Assembly (NCBI RefSeq): GCF_002095465.1
Contig: NZ_MLFP01000004.1
Span: 1-64,000 of the forward strand
DNA from: Pantoea rodasii
Lineage (GTDB): Bacteria > Pseudomonadota > Gammaproteobacteria > Enterobacterales > Enterobacteriaceae
Reading direction: 5' to 3'
Length of the DNA: 64,000 nucleotides
Shown: positions 34,351 through 43,936 of the stretch, piece after piece
Position numbering within the stretch: position 1 is the stretch's first letter
How the letters are laid out: the number at the start of each line of letters is the position of its first letter
Notes under the pieces: model-generated
What the model saw: only the letters and a program-made list of their open reading frames with translations
What the model was told of the DNA's origin: nothing
Database searches by the model: none
Made by a program: the position numbers and the translations under genes

Positions 34351-35016
34351 TTAGCCGAAATTGACCTGGCGTTGACCTGAGCGCTCAGCCAACCGTTTCA
34401 GCAGGCTGTTCAGCAATACACCGTAAGCGGGCAGGAAGAAAATCATGCAGATCAGTACTTTGAAGCTGTAATCCACCAGGGCGATCTCCACCCAATGCGC
34501 GGCCATAAACGGGTCTGGACTCTTGTAAAAGGCGATGAAAAAGAAGGCCATGGTATCGCTGATATTACCGAGGAACATGGCGGATGCCGGGGCGATCCAC
34601 CACTGCGGTAAACGACGCAAACGGTTAAAAACGTGGATATCCAGAATCTGACCGAGCGCATAAGCCATGAAGCTGGCGCTGGCGATACGTGCGACAAACA
34701 GATTCACCTGCTCCAGCGATGCCCATCCTTGCCATTCGCCCTGATAGAACACGCAGGACACCACGTAAGAGATAAACAGTGCCGGGATCATCACCGCCAG
34801 AATAATGCGACGGGCTAACGGCGCGCCAAAAATGCGCACGGTGAGATCGGTAGCGAGGAAGATAAACGGAAAACTGAACGCACCCCAGGTGGTGTGGAAA
34901 CCGAAAATCGAAACCGGCAGCTGCACCAGATAGTTACTGGAAGTGATCACCAGCAGATGGAATAGCGATAGCCAAAACAGCGCATGCATGCGCTGGCGTG
35001 CAGAGAAATCAATCAT
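34351..35016 (-). CDS. yhhQ: queuosine precursor transporter YhhQ
   Basis: YhhQ imports 7-cyano-7-deazaguanine (preQ0), a precursor of the tRNA base queuosine. The 221-residue, six-segment membrane protein carries the family stretch FHTTWGAFSFPFIFLATDLTVRIFG. The ATG at 35016 (MIDFSARQRMHALFWLS) matches E. coli YhhQ. The frame is open further upstream to 35112, but that extension is only the translation of an ERIC repeat (TGVRERSQRSYNAKYEED) and is rejected. A short AGGT ribosome site precedes the start. Confidence 0.94.
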   Translation of the reverse strand: MIDFSARQRMHALFWLSLFHLLVITSSNYLVQLPVSIFGFHTTWGAFSFPFIFLATDLTVRIFGAPLARRIILAVMIPALFISYVVSCVFYQGEWQGWASLEQVNLFVARIASASFMAYALGQILDIHVFNRLRRLPQWWIAPASAMFLGNISDTMAFFFIAFYKSPDPFMAAHWVEIALVDYSFKVLICMIFFLPAYGVLLNSLLKRLAERSGQRQVNFG

Positions 35017-35053
35017 GTCTGACCTTTTTGAGTAATGGGGTGAGGGAACCCAA

Positions 35054-35182
35054 CAATCCTCTTCATACTTCGCGTTGTAGCTGCGTTGGCTGCGTTCACG
35101 TACCCCAGTCACTTACTTATGTAAGCTCTTGGGGATACGCGCTCTTGCCGCCTTGCTACAACACGAATTATTTCGAGGATTG
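35054..35182 (+). repeat. ERIC element, copy 2
   Basis: A full-length copy: GCGTTGGCTGCGTTCACGTA, then CCCCAGTCACTTACTTATGT and AAGCTCTTGGGGATACGCGC, is the ERIC core, and the ends CAATCCTC and GAGGATTG are inverted repeats of each other. Confidence 0.92.
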
Positions 35183-35198
35183 AGCAATATAGTAAATC

Positions 35199-35327
35199 AA
35201 CATCGTCATACTTCACGTTGTAGCTGCGTTGGCTGCGTTCATGTACCCCGGCCACTTACTTGAGAAGGCACCTGGGGATATACGCTCTTGCCGCCTTGCT
35301 ACAGCGCGAATTATTGCGAGGATTAAG
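35199..35327 (+). repeat. ERIC element, copy 3
   Basis: This copy lies in the same orientation about 16 bp after copy 2. It shares the flank GTTGTAGCTGCGTTGGCTGC and the LCR-like end CTCTTGCCGCCTTGCTACA. The central palindrome has diverged (CACTTACTTGAGAAGGCACC), so this copy is older or less constrained. Confidence 0.9.
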
Positions 35328-35466
35328 CAATTTGGTAAAAAACGGCGGCGATCTTAGCGCGTTGCGCAATTAATGCAATGGTTAATTTTAACGCAATCGT
35401 TATCGCCTTGCGCTGCGCATTTAGCGCGCTAGAATGAGCGCCCACCTTGAATGAAGACAGAGAATC

Positions 35467-35714
35467 ATGAGCGATCCCTTTTCTGCGCCGGACCACACGC
35501 TTGATGCACTTGGCCTGCGCTGCCCGGAGCCGGTAATGATGGTGCGCAAAACGATGCGCACTATGCAGGCGGGCGAAACATTGTTAATTATTGCCGACGA
35601 TCCGGCCACCACGCGTGATATTCCCGGCTTTTGCCGCTTTATGGAACATCAGCTGCTGGCACAGCAGACCGACTCGCTGCCGTACCAGTTTTGCTGCAAA
35701 AAGGCACGGCTTAA
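35467..35714 (+). CDS. tusA: sulfur carrier protein TusA, apparent 3' frameshift
   Basis: TusA carries persulfide sulfur from IscS to the TusBCD relay for 2-thiouridine in tRNA. The sulfur-carrying cysteine is Cys19 in [16 protein letters not shown]. The uncorrected frame runs on into an odd Ala/Arg tail. If the T-run at 35689-35692 had five T residues instead of four, the product would end FLLQKGTA with a stop at 35712-35714. That gives 82 residues (E. coli 81). The stop would then overlap the convergent zntA stop by 4 bp. Confidence 0.9.
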
Positions 35715-37986
35715 CGCTGGCGCAGCAATCGCAAGGCATTGGCGGTGACCAGCGCGGTGGCACCGGAATCTGCCAGCACCGCCAGCCACAAACCGGTGAA
35801 GCCGAGCAGGGTGGTGACGAGGAAAATCCCCTTCAGCCCCAGCGCAATCGCAATGTTCTGACGGATAATCGCGCGCGTGCGGCGTGCCAGCGCCACGGTG
35901 CGCGGCAGAATCGTCAGCTGATTTTGCGTCAGCGCGGCATCGGCAGCTTCCAGCGCCACATCGGTTCCGCTGCCCATGGCAATGCCAATCGTGGCAGCTT
36001 TCATCGCCGGGGCATCGTTAATGCCATCGCCGACCATCGCCAGTGACTGCTGCTCACCCAGTTGACGCACCGCCTCGACTTTATCGGCAGGCAACAGCCC
36101 GGCGCGATAATCAATGCTCAGTTTTGCCGCCATCGACGCCGCTGCACGCGGGTTATCACCGGTCAGCATCAGGCTATTGATGCCCAGCGCTTTCAGCTGT
36201 GCCAGTGCGGTGACGGCTTCCGCCCGCAGCTGATCCTGCAACGCTAAGGTGCCGAGCACCGTCTCATCCTGCAACAGCACCACCACGGTTTTACCCTGTG
36301 CTTCCCGTTGCGCTATCGCCTGCTGCTGATCGGCCGTGAGCGTAGTGACATCGCGCGGTGCCAGCAGTTGGTAGGCCACGCCATCAATCTGTGCACGAAT
36401 ACCGCTGCCGGCCAGAGCTTGCTGCTGCTGGGCATGGGGCAGTGTGAGCTGGCGCTGTTCAGCCTCACGCACCATGGCGATCGCCAGGGGATGGCTGGAA
36501 CCTTGCTCGACGGCCGCTGCAATACGCAGCATCTCCTGTTCATCCAGCGCACTGAAGCAATCGACCTCAGTGACCTGCGGTTTGCCGAGGGTGAGAGTGC
36601 CGGTTTTATCGAATGCCATGGTCTGGATACGGCTAAGACGTTCCAGCGCGGCGCCACCTTTGATCAGAGCACCCTGACGCGCGGCGGCCGCTAAACCAGA
36701 GGTGATCGCTGCGGGGGTTGAAATCACCAGTGCACAGGGGCAACCAATCAGCAGCAGCGTCAGGCCTTTATAGATCCACGGCAGCCATGCAGCACCCGCT
36801 AACAGGGGGGTAGCACCATCACCAACATCGCCAGCAGCATAATGGCAGGCGTATAGATGCGGCTGAAGCGGTCGATAAAACGTTCAACCGGCGCACGGTG
36901 GCTTTCGGCTTCTTCAATCAGTTGCAAGATGCGATCGATGGCGCTCTGGCCGGGCTGAGAGATGACCTTTAACGTGACCAAACGATCCACGCTGGTGGCA
37001 CCCGCCATCACCGCTTCACCCGGCTGACGCGCAACCGGCACGGACTCGCCGGTTAGTGCGCTTTCATCAAAGCTGGCGCTGAGGATAAGCAGCTCACCAT
37101 CGGCGGGTAAGCGTCCGCCAGCCGCGACTTCAATGATATCGCCGGGACGTAACTCAGCCAGCATCACCTGCTCACGCTGAGTGCCGTTCAAACGCGTAGC
37201 GGTATCGGGACGCAGCGCCATTAACGCCGTCACACCGCGACGAGCACGTGAAGCCGCGTAGGACTCCAGACGTTCACCCAGTTGGAACAGCAGCAGCACC
37301 ATGGCGGCTTCGGCATGCGCGCCAATCACTAACGCACCGGCGGCGGCGAGGGTCATCAACGTTTCAATGCTGAACGGAGAACCGCTGCGCAGCAGTTTCC
37401 ATGCGCTGTAAGCTATCGGCGCTAAGCCGATCAGCGTGGTAGCTACAAACAGGCGATCGCCCCAAAGAGGAGAAACCTGGCTTAGCAGCCAACTGGCGAG
37501 CATCAGCATTGCCAGAAGCAGTAAACCGGCATTTTCCTGCCAGCGGTTCGGCGCATCAGTTGGTGCGGGTGACGCGTTTGAAGTCAGCGTAAAGCCGACC
37601 TTCTTCACCGCCAGTTCTACTGCGGACCGAATGTCGTGATCGGCGTCTACCACCAGTTTTTCACTGGCAAAAATGACGCGCGCTTCCCGCACCTGCGGCA
37701 GTTGTTGTACGGCATTTTCAATTTTGCGCGCGCAGCTGGGGCAATCCATGCCAGCAATCTGCCAGCGATATTGATGTGAGGTTAGCGCGGGCCTGTCGCT
37801 TTCGGCGTCGCTCTCGCCACCGGGACTGCTACTGTCGTTGTCACAACAGCCGCAACCGCTTTCGGGTGTCGCGGGCAGGGCGGCAGAAATTTTTAGCGTC
37901 GTCGGTGAAACGCTACGAATGGCGCACAGCGGCTGGGGTTTGCTGTGGGATTTTCCACAGCGGCAGGAATGAGAATGTGGGTGCAT
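35711..37986 (-). CDS. zntA: Zn/Cd/Pb-exporting P-type ATPase ZntA, apparent frameshift
   Basis: ZntA pumps Zn2+, Cd2+ and Pb2+ out of the cytoplasm. It has a His/Cys-rich N-terminus ([20 protein letters not shown]), an HMA domain with GMDCPSC near residue 80, P1B membrane helices, the CPC ion site, the phosphorylation motif FDKTGTLT and [10 protein letters not shown]. The frame breaks at 36805-36810, where six G residues (seven expected) put the second half out of frame just before the CPC motif. Restored length is about 758 residues (E. coli 732). The ATG at 37986 lies 43 bp from the promoter's -10 element, and the MerR-type operator is upstream. Confidence 0.92.
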
Positions 37987-38028
37987 GTGACCTCCAGGAT
38001 TCAGTGCGGGCCAATGCCCGCACGTTGA

Positions 38029-38060
38029 ATGCTACACTCTGGAGTCGACTCCAGAGTCAA
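38029..38060 (-). promoter_or_regulatory. zntA promoter with ZntR operator
   Basis: On the minus strand a -35 TTGACT (38055-38060) and a -10 TAGCAT (38029-38034) are separated by 20 bp, the long spacer typical of MerR-family promoters. The spacer and edges form a perfect 22-bp palindrome (38036-38057) with arms ACTCTGGAGTC and GACTCCAGAGT, the same dyad known at E. coli zntA. ZntR with zinc would untwist it and activate transcription. The zntR gene is not in the window. Confidence 0.93.
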
Positions 38061-38079
38061 GCAGAAGGTCAGCTTTTCT

Positions 38080-38709
38080 TCAATACAGCCACAGTGAACG
38101 CACAATCATAAAGTGACCGGCGAAGTAGCAGGCAGCCACAATGGCGCTATCGGCGCTGAAACGACGGCGATAATGCGTGATAAACCAAACAATATTGCCT
38201 AACAGCAGTAATCCCGCACCCACCAACAGTGAGAAGCTGTAATCCGTCGGACGGAAGAAGTAATTCTCTGCCGCCATCCAGTTCATCACCAGCGTCATGC
38301 CAATCAAGGTACAGATCGGCCAGCGTAAATCCTCCAGCTTCGACCAGATCACGCCAATCACCACTGCCCCAATCACCAGCAATGTCACCGGGATCGGCCA
38401 GAAGAAACTCATGGTCATGTGCGCCGCAAAGCTAATGGTGTAGAGCAGATGAGAGAGGAAGAATGCACCGAGTGCATAGAGCATTTGCTGGCGAGGCAGT
38501 AACGTCAGCGCATCGCCTACCAGAGTGGCAACCAGACCTGCCAGAATCAGGTAATCGGTGGTGTTGAGCGTGGGCGCTTGCCAGGCCCAGGCAACCAGCA
38601 ACAGCAAGGTAACGGGTTTGAACAGCCAGCGCTGCCACTGCGGGCCGCGGTATGAAGCATCAACGTAAAGCCAACCGGAAAAAAGTACGGCAAGGAAAGA
38701 CCAAAGCAT
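38080..38709 (-). CDS. yhhN: YhhN family inner-membrane protein
   Basis: This 209-residue protein has about eight hydrophobic segments (E. coli YhhN 208). Conserved stretches include [21 protein letters not shown] near residue 65 and [15 protein letters not shown] at the C-terminus. The ATG at 38709 ([20 protein letters not shown]) is chosen by alignment with E. coli; an upstream extension to 38898 has no similarity. The family includes eukaryotic TMEM86 lysoplasmalogenase, but the bacterial role is unproven. It is divergent from yhhM. Confidence 0.92.
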   Translation of the reverse strand: MLWSFLAVLFSGWLYVDASYRGPQWQRWLFKPVTLLLLVAWAWQAPTLNTTDYLILAGLVATLVGDALTLLPRQQMLYALGAFFLSHLLYTISFAAHMTMSFFWPIPVTLLVIGAVVIGVIWSKLEDLRWPICTLIGMTLVMNWMAAENYFFRPTDYSFSLLVGAGLLLLGNIVWFITHYRRRFSADSAIVAACYFAGHFMIVRSLWLY

Positions 38710-38869
38710 GTTTTCTCCCTTTTCTGAGCGCAGTGCCAGAGTATTGAATTTTCCCAAAATCGCGATCTCAGTGTAAGTTACTGGCGGCGAATGTGACAAT
38801 CGGTCAACTCTGGTTGTATGCTTTGTCGTCTTTACTTTCCCGACACTAACGCAAAGCGCGAGAGAAAAC

Positions 38870-39226
38870 ATGAGCAAACCACCGCTAATCTTTTTCATCG
38901 TTCTGGCGATTATTGCCGTTTTGGCGACCCGTCAGTTTATTAAACAACGCCGTGAAACCGCGGTGAATGATGCCTCACCGGTGCGCTCACTGAGCGTCGA
39001 AGTGAAAACCAAACGTGAGTTTCCGTCGCCCAATCGCCGTTCGCGCCAACGCGAAGAGATTGTGGCCGAGGATATGAAGTATGAAGCCTGGTTCCATCCG
39101 CTAAATGGTGCGGGGGATATCAAAGTGGTGGTGAGCGCCAATGATTATCATCATATTGATAAGGGCGCGAAGGGCGAGTTGAAAATGCAGGGCAGCCGCT
39201 TTGTCAGCTTCACGCCAGTGCAGTAA
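38870..39226 (+). CDS. yhhM: DUF2500 membrane-anchored protein YhhM
   Basis: A 118-residue protein with one N-terminal membrane helix ([21 protein letters not shown]), followed by a basic linker and a small beta-rich domain. It corresponds to E. coli YhhM (119 residues). It sits between divergent yhhN and convergent yhhL. The function is unknown; nothing in the sequence suggests catalysis. Confidence 0.9.
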   Translation: MSKPPLIFFIVLAIIAVLATRQFIKQRRETAVNDASPVRSLSVEVKTKREFPSPNRRSRQREEIVAEDMKYEAWFHPLNGAGDIKVVVSANDYHHIDKGAKGELKMQGSRFVSFTPVQ

Positions 39227-39229
39227 AAA

Positions 39230-39247
39230 GGGCCGCTGCGGCGGCCC
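39230..39247 (-). terminator. terminator of rsmD-yhhL
   Basis: A 7-bp stem GGGCCGC/GCGGCCC with a tetraloop ends in five T residues on the minus strand, just after the yhhL stop. It may also stop yhhM transcripts from the other side. Confidence 0.8.
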
Positions 39248-39253
39248 CGATCG

Positions 39254-39523
39254 TTACATTTTCGGATAATGCTTCTTCTGCCACGCCAGCAGTTCAAACA
39301 CACCAAAAAAGAAAATCTTCGCCTGGGTCGCGCCACTGAGTTTTGGCGCGTCTTTCGGCTGGGTGGCGCGCAGCAATACCAGCTGCAAGCCGTGCATGAT
39401 CACCATGAAGAACAGCGCCACATGCACAAAGTAGCGCAGCGGTGTCGGGAAAGGATGCACCAGATTCAACAGCAGAAATGCCCAGACGCACAGCATCAGT
39501 AAACGTCCCAGATTAAGCCACAT
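39254..39523 (-). CDS. yhhL: DUF1145 inner-membrane protein YhhL
   Basis: This is an 89-residue protein with three hydrophobic segments, equal in length to E. coli YhhL. It starts MWLNLGRLLMLCVWAFLLLN and ends WQKKHYPKM. The ATG at 39523 lies inside the rsmD 3' end (11-bp overlap), so the two genes are co-transcribed and probably translationally coupled. The function is unknown. Confidence 0.9.
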   Translation of the reverse strand: MWLNLGRLLMLCVWAFLLLNLVHPFPTPLRYFVHVALFFMVIMHGLQLVLLRATQPKDAPKLSGATQAKIFFFGVFELLAWQKKHYPKM

Positions 39524-40112
39524 CGTGCGTCTCCTGTTGGCGTTGATAAAGGCGATAAGCCACCTGACCGGCAATCTTCTCGCGATAGAGATCCCAATTG
39601 GCAGGCGCCACTGGCGTGCCATGCTCGACTTCGCTTTCAACGTAAATCAGCGCGTTCTCCGCCAGCCAACCGTTGCTTTCCAGCAGCGTCAGCGTTTCCA
39701 GCAACAATCCTTTACGGAACGGCGGATCAACAAACACCACGTCGAACGGCTCGCCGGGTTGGCTCAGCCACTGCAGGGTATTGGTCTGCACGACTTTGCC
39801 TTGCGTCGCACGCAGCGTTTGCAGATTTTGCGACAACTGCTGGGCAACGGCGCGTTCCATCTCAAGCAGCGTAGCAGAAGCCGCATAGCGTGACAGCGCC
39901 TCTAACCCGAGTGCGCCGCTGCCGGCAAAGCAATCGAGGCAGCGCGCTTCCTGAATGTCCGGCGCTAACCAGTTAAACAGGGTTTCACGCACGCGATCGG
40001 TGGTAGGACGCAGACCTGCGCTATCCGGTACCGGTAATTTACGGCCACGCCACTGTCCGCCAATGATACGAATTTGGCCAGCAGCGCTGCTGCCGCGGGG
40101 GGATTTACTCAT
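39513..40112 (-). CDS. rsmD: 16S rRNA m2G966 methyltransferase RsmD
   Basis: RsmD methylates guanine 966 of 16S rRNA in the assembled 30S subunit. The 199-residue protein (E. coli 198) has SGQIRIIGGQWRGR-type start residues (here AGQIRIIGGQWRGRKLPV), the SAM-binding LDCFAGSGALGLEALSRYA near residue 57, and the catalytic VDPPF motif near residue 128. The ATG at 40112 fits the family start better than a GTG at 40121. It is divergent from ftsY and overlaps yhhL downstream. Confidence 0.95.
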   Translation of the reverse strand: MSKSPRGSSAAGQIRIIGGQWRGRKLPVPDSAGLRPTTDRVRETLFNWLAPDIQEARCLDCFAGSGALGLEALSRYAASATLLEMERAVAQQLSQNLQTLRATQGKVVQTNTLQWLSQPGEPFDVVFVDPPFRKGLLLETLTLLESNGWLAENALIYVESEVEHGTPVAPANWDLYREKIAGQVAYRLYQRQQETHDVA

Positions 40113-40342
40113 TTCGCTCACAACTCGTCATAATTTGTTGCGTAGTTTAACGGGCGTGGCAGGCAGAAGAAACGTAAAAAAGGGTGCTGTGGTGCGCTGG
40201 CTGGAAAGTGTTAGACTACTGAGTTGATATGGTGCGCGTAATTACCTGATTTTTACGCCGCTCACGAACAAAAAATTGAATTTTTTATCCCCTGGGAACA
40301 GCGTGCAACCGGGAATAAGCCATCGAGGAGTGTAGTTACACA

Positions 40343-42046
40343 ATGGCAAAAGAGAAAAAACGTGGCTTTTTTTCCTGGCTAGGCTTTGGCAAAGAAGAAG
40401 AGACCCAGCAGCCTGCGGAAGAGCAGCAGCAACCGACCGACGCGGCACAACAGCCGATCGCTGAAGAGAGCGCATTAGCAAGCGCCGAAGCGCAGGCGGA
40501 AGAGACGGTTGCCGTCACGGAGCACGTGGCTGAAGAACAGTTGGCTCCGCCGGAAGCCGTGGTGGCCAAGCCGATCACCACCATTGAAGAAGAAGTGCTG
40601 CCGGAAGAAGAAATCCATCCGGATGTGGCGCCTATCGAAGAAGAGCCTCAGGCTGAAGAACTGATCATCGACGTGCCTGCTGAGCCCGTGGTTGTGCCGC
40701 AAGCGCCAGTTATCGAGGTTACGCCTGCTGAGCCTGTGGTTGTGCCACAAGCGCCATCTATCGAGGTTGCGCCTGCTGAGCCGGTGGCTGTGCCGCATGA
40801 GCCAGTTATCGAGGTTGCGCCTGCTGAGCCCCTGGTTGTGCCGCAAGCGCCAGTTATCGAGGTTGCGCCTGCTGAGCCCGTGGTTGTGCCGCAAGCGCCA
40901 GTTATCGAGGTTACGCCTGCTGAGCCTGTGACTGTGCCGCATGAGCCAATCATCGAAGACGCGACGGTTGAGCTTGAAGATGACGCGTTAAGCGACGAGG
41001 AACTGGAAGCGCTGGCGTTAGCCGAGACCTACGCGGAAGACGCCGAAGCCGAAGCGCAAGATACCGTCAGCGATTTACCGCTGGCCGCTGCGCCCATTGT
41101 GACGCAAGAGCAGGAGCGCCCAACCAAAGAGGGCTTCTTTGCGCGTCTGAAGCGCAGCCTGGTCAAAACACGTGAAAACCTCGGTTCTGGCTTTATCAGC
41201 CTGTTCCGTGGCAAGAAAATTGATGATGACCTGTTTGAAGAGCTGGAAGAGCAGCTGCTGATCGCTGACGTTGGCGTGGAAACGACGCGTCGCATCATCA
41301 CCAATCTGACCCAGCAGGCCAACCGCAAGCAGTTACGCGATGCGGAAGCGCTGTACGGTCTGTTGAAAGCCGAAATGGCCGGTATTCTGGATAAGGTGGA
41401 TCAACCGCTGGATGTGGGCGGCAAAGCGCCGTTTGTTATCCTGATGGTCGGCGTCAACGGTGTGGGTAAAACCACCACGATCGGTAAGCTGGCGCGTCAA
41501 TATCAGGCGCAAGGCAAATCGGTGATGTTGGCGGCGGGCGATACTTTCCGTGCCGCAGCGGTTGAACAGCTGCAGGTGTGGGGCCAGCGCAATAACATTC
41601 CGGTGGTGGCTCAACACACTGGTGCTGATTCGGCCTCGGTGATCTTTGATGCTATTCAGGCCGCGAAATCGCGCAATGTGGATGTATTGATTGCCGATAC
41701 CGCCGGTCGCCTGCAGAACAAAGCACACCTGATGGAAGAGCTGAAAAAAATCACCCGCGTGATGAAAAAGCTCGATGGCGATGCGCCGCACGAAGTGATG
41801 CTGACCCTTGACGCCAGCACCGGGCAAAACGCCGTCAGCCAGGCCAAACTGTTTCATGAAGCGGTGGGCCTGACCGGCATCACGCTGACCAAGCTCGACG
41901 GCACCGCTAAAGGTGGTGTGATCTTCTCGGTTGCCGATCAGTTTGGCATTCCGATTCGCTATATCGGTGTCGGGGAAGGCATCGAGGATTTACGGCCGTT
42001 TAAGGCCGCAGACTTTATTGAGGCACTGTTTGCCCGAGAGGAATGA
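40343..42046 (+). CDS. ftsY: signal recognition particle receptor FtsY
   Basis: FtsY is the membrane-associated GTPase that receives SRP-ribosome complexes. The 567-residue protein has a long acidic A domain (residues 1 to about 265), then the N and G domains. G-domain motifs are [33 protein letters not shown] and [10 protein letters not shown]. The A domain contains six tandem copies of a 16-residue Pro/Glu/Val repeat ([19 protein letters not shown]), which makes the protein longer than E. coli FtsY (497). It heads the ftsYEX operon; ftsE starts 6 bp after its stop. Confidence 0.97.
   Translation: MAKEKKRGFFSWLGFGKEEETQQPAEEQQQPTDAAQQPIAEESALASAEAQAEETVAVTEHVAEEQLAPPEAVVAKPITTIEEEVLPEEEIHPDVAPIEEEPQAEELIIDVPAEPVVVPQAPVIEVTPAEPVVVPQAPSIEVAPAEPVAVPHEPVIEVAPAEPLVVPQAPVIEVAPAEPVVVPQAPVIEVTPAEPVTVPHEPIIEDATVELEDDALSDEELEALALAETYAEDAEAEAQDTVSDLPLAAAPIVTQEQERPTKEGFFARLKRSLVKTRENLGSGFISLFRGKKIDDDLFEELEEQLLIADVGVETTRRIITNLTQQANRKQLRDAEALYGLLKAEMAGILDKVDQPLDVGGKAPFVILMVGVNGVGKTTTIGKLARQYQAQGKSVMLAAGDTFRAAAVEQLQVWGQRNNIPVVAQHTGADSASVIFDAIQAAKSRNVDVLIADTAGRLQNKAHLMEELKKITRVMKKLDGDAPHEVMLTLDASTGQNAVSQAKLFHEAVGLTGITLTKLDGTAKGGVIFSVADQFGIPIRYIGVGEGIEDLRPFKAADFIEALFAREE
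40676..40963 (+). repeat. six tandem 48-bp repeats in the ftsY A domain
   Basis: Units of exactly 48 bp start at 40676, 40724, 40772, 40820, 40868 and 40916, each beginning CCTGCTGAGCC. Units 1, 4 and 5 are nearly identical, while units 3 and 6 share a variant with CATGAGCCA. Each encodes 16 residues, so the frame is kept whatever the copy number. Confidence 0.97.
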
Positions 42047-42051
42047 TTGGG

Positions 42052-42720
42052 ATGATTCGCTTTGAAGAGGTCAGTAAAGCATACCTGGGAGGACGTCAGG
42101 CGCTGCAGGGGGTGGATTTCCATCTGCGCCCTGGCGAAATGGCATTCCTGACCGGCCATTCTGGTGCAGGTAAAAGCACCTTACTGAAGCTGATTTGTGG
42201 CATTGAGCGCCCGAGCGCCGGGCAAATCTGGTTTAGCGGTCACGATATTTCGCGTTTGCGTCACAGTGAAGTGCCTTTCCTGCGACGTCAGATCGGGATG
42301 ATTTTTCAGGATCACCACCTGTTAATGGATCGTTCGGTCTATGACAACGTGGCGATCCCGCTGATTATTTCCGGGGCCAGCGGTGAAGACATCCGTCGTC
42401 GCGTGTCGGCGGCGCTGGATAAAGTCGGCCTGCTCGACAAAGCGAAGAGTTACCCGATCCAGCTCTCTGGCGGTGAACAGCAGCGTGTTGGCATTGCCCG
42501 CGCGGTAGTGAACAAGCCTGCGGTGCTACTGGCGGATGAACCCACCGGTAACCTGGATGACGCGCTTTCAGAAGATATCCTGCGCCTGTTTGAAGAGTTC
42601 AACCGCGTCGGCGTGACCGTACTCATGGCGACGCACGACACCGGGCTGATTGCACGCCGCAATTATCGCTTGATGACGCTGAATCAAGGACGCCTGCACG
42701 GAGGCCATGATGGTCAATAA
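42052..42720 (+). CDS. ftsE: cell division ATP-binding protein FtsE
   Basis: FtsE is the ABC ATPase partner of FtsX at the division septum, where the pair controls periplasmic peptidoglycan hydrolases through EnvC. The 222-residue protein has Walker [10 protein letters not shown], the signature [14 protein letters not shown] and Walker [13 protein letters not shown]. The ATG at 42052 ([14 protein letters not shown]) is used; a start 9 bp upstream lacks support. The ribosome site GAGGAATG overlaps the end of ftsY. The 3' end overlaps ftsX. Confidence 0.96.
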   Translation: MIRFEEVSKAYLGGRQALQGVDFHLRPGEMAFLTGHSGAGKSTLLKLICGIERPSAGQIWFSGHDISRLRHSEVPFLRRQIGMIFQDHHLLMDRSVYDNVAIPLIISGASGEDIRRRVSAALDKVGLLDKAKSYPIQLSGGEQQRVGIARAVVNKPAVLLADEPTGNLDDALSEDILRLFEEFNRVGVTVLMATHDTGLIARRNYRLMTLNQGRLHGGHDGQ

Positions 42721-43696
42721 ACGCAATAAGCGCCCGGCAGCGCCGAAAGCCACGAAGCAGCCTTCGAAAAGCAAGGCGCTGAAAGGCGGCTGGCAGGAGC
42801 AGTGGCGTTACGCGCTGCGTGGCACGCTGTCGGATATGTGGCGTCAGCCGCTGGCGACGTTGCTTACCGTGATGGTGATTGCCATCTCGCTGACGTTGCC
42901 GAGCGTGTGCTACATGGTGTGGAAAAACGTCAGCCAGGCAGCCACGCAGTGGTATCCGGCACCGCAGCTGACGGTGTATCTGGATAAGGCGCTGGATGAC
43001 AGCGCGGCCGAGAACGTGACGGCGGAGCTGAAGAAACTGGATGGCGTGGATAACGTCAACTATCTGACGCGCGAAGAAGCCCTGAATGAATTCCGTAACT
43101 GGTCTGGTTTCGGCGGCTCGATGGATATGCTGGAACAAAATCCACTGCCTGCCGTGGCGATTATCACGCCAAAGCTGAATTTCCAGAATTCGGACACCAT
43201 GGCCAATCTGCGCGATCGCGTGGCGAAAGTGCAGGGCGTAGATGAAGTGCGTATGGATGATAGCTGGTTTGCCCGTTTAGCCGCGTTGACCGGACTGGTG
43301 GGGCAAATCGCATCGATGATTGGCCTGCTGATGGTGGTGGCGGTGTTCCTGGTGATCGGCAACAGCGTGCGCCTGAGCATTTTTGCCCGTCGCGATACCA
43401 TTAACGTGCAAAAGCTGATCGGTGCTACCGATGGCTTTATCCTGCGTCCGTTCCTGTATGGCGGCGCGCTGTTAGGTTTCAGTGGCGCAGTGCTTTCGCT
43501 GCTGCTTTCCGAAGTGCTGGTGTTGCGCCTGCAATCGGTGGTGGCGCAGGTGGCGACGGTGTTTGGCACCACCTTTGTTCTGGAAGGTTTTTCCTGGGAC
43601 GAAGGGCTGTTGCTGCTGTTGATTGCCGCCATTATTGGCTGGATCGCCGCGTGGTTAGCGACTGTACAACATTTACGCCGATTTACGCCGCAGTAA
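42710..43696 (+). CDS. ftsX: cell division membrane protein FtsX
   Basis: FtsX is the integral membrane partner of FtsE. The 328-residue protein has a basic cytoplasmic N-terminus, one membrane helix ([21 protein letters not shown]), a periplasmic domain of about 120 residues and three C-terminal helices. It ends [15 protein letters not shown]. coli FtsX has 352 residues; the difference is in the variable N-terminal tail. GGAGG lies 5 bp before the ATG at 42710; an ATG at 42707 is the alternative start. Confidence 0.95.
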   Translation: MVNKRNKRPAAPKATKQPSKSKALKGGWQEQWRYALRGTLSDMWRQPLATLLTVMVIAISLTLPSVCYMVWKNVSQAATQWYPAPQLTVYLDKALDDSAAENVTAELKKLDGVDNVNYLTREEALNEFRNWSGFGGSMDMLEQNPLPAVAIITPKLNFQNSDTMANLRDRVAKVQGVDEVRMDDSWFARLAALTGLVGQIASMIGLLMVVAVFLVIGNSVRLSIFARRDTINVQKLIGATDGFILRPFLYGGALLGFSGAVLSLLLSEVLVLRLQSVVAQVATVFGTTFVLEGFSWDEGLLLLLIAAIIGWIAAWLATVQHLRRFTPQ

Positions 43697-43724
43697 CCAA
43701 CAGCAACGTTTTTTGATATACTCT

Positions 43725-43756
43725 TCCTCTGCTGCCGACGATCTGGGAGCAGAGGA
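43725..43756 (+). terminator. hairpin between ftsX and rpoH
   Basis: A 9-bp perfect stem TCCTCTGCT/AGCAGAGGA with a 14-nt loop lies 28 bp after ftsX. The tail is only moderately T-rich, so read-through into rpoH is possible. Confidence 0.6.
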
Positions 43757-43804
43757 ATCTTCCTATTTCCCCCCGCCGTCATCTGTGTGTAAAATATCAA
43801 CTGC

Positions 43805-43840
43805 TATAATTGAACTTGTGGATAACTTTGTCGTCCAAGT
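43805..43840 (+). promoter_or_regulatory. rpoH promoter region: -10 box, sigma-E-like promoter and DnaA box
   Basis: TATAAT at 43805-43810 is a good sigma-70 -10, though its -35 is poor. GAACTT at 43812-43817 with GTCCAA at 43833-43838 resembles the sigma-E-dependent rpoH P3 of E. coli. TGTGGATAA at 43817-43825 is a perfect reverse DnaA box (TTATCCACA). The same GAACTTGTGGATAA overlap occurs in E. coli rpoH. Confidence 0.7.
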
Positions 43841-43936
43841 AGCACAGATTGCTTTTGGTTTTTTAGCGACGTTGTCATAATGTAACGTCTGCGCAAGGAA
43901 CTGTGCAGCAAGTCCATTGAATGTGTGAGGGTTTGA

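Noticed and set aside
35017..35112. 32-residue N-terminal extension of YhhQ
   Set aside because: It is the translation of an ERIC repeat and lacks similarity to YhhQ; the ATG at 35016 gives the family start.
40648..40953. Minus-strand Thr/Gly-rich repeat protein inside ftsY
   Set aside because: It is a shadow of the 48-bp tandem repeats of ftsY; any frame through a multiple-of-three repeat looks repetitive.
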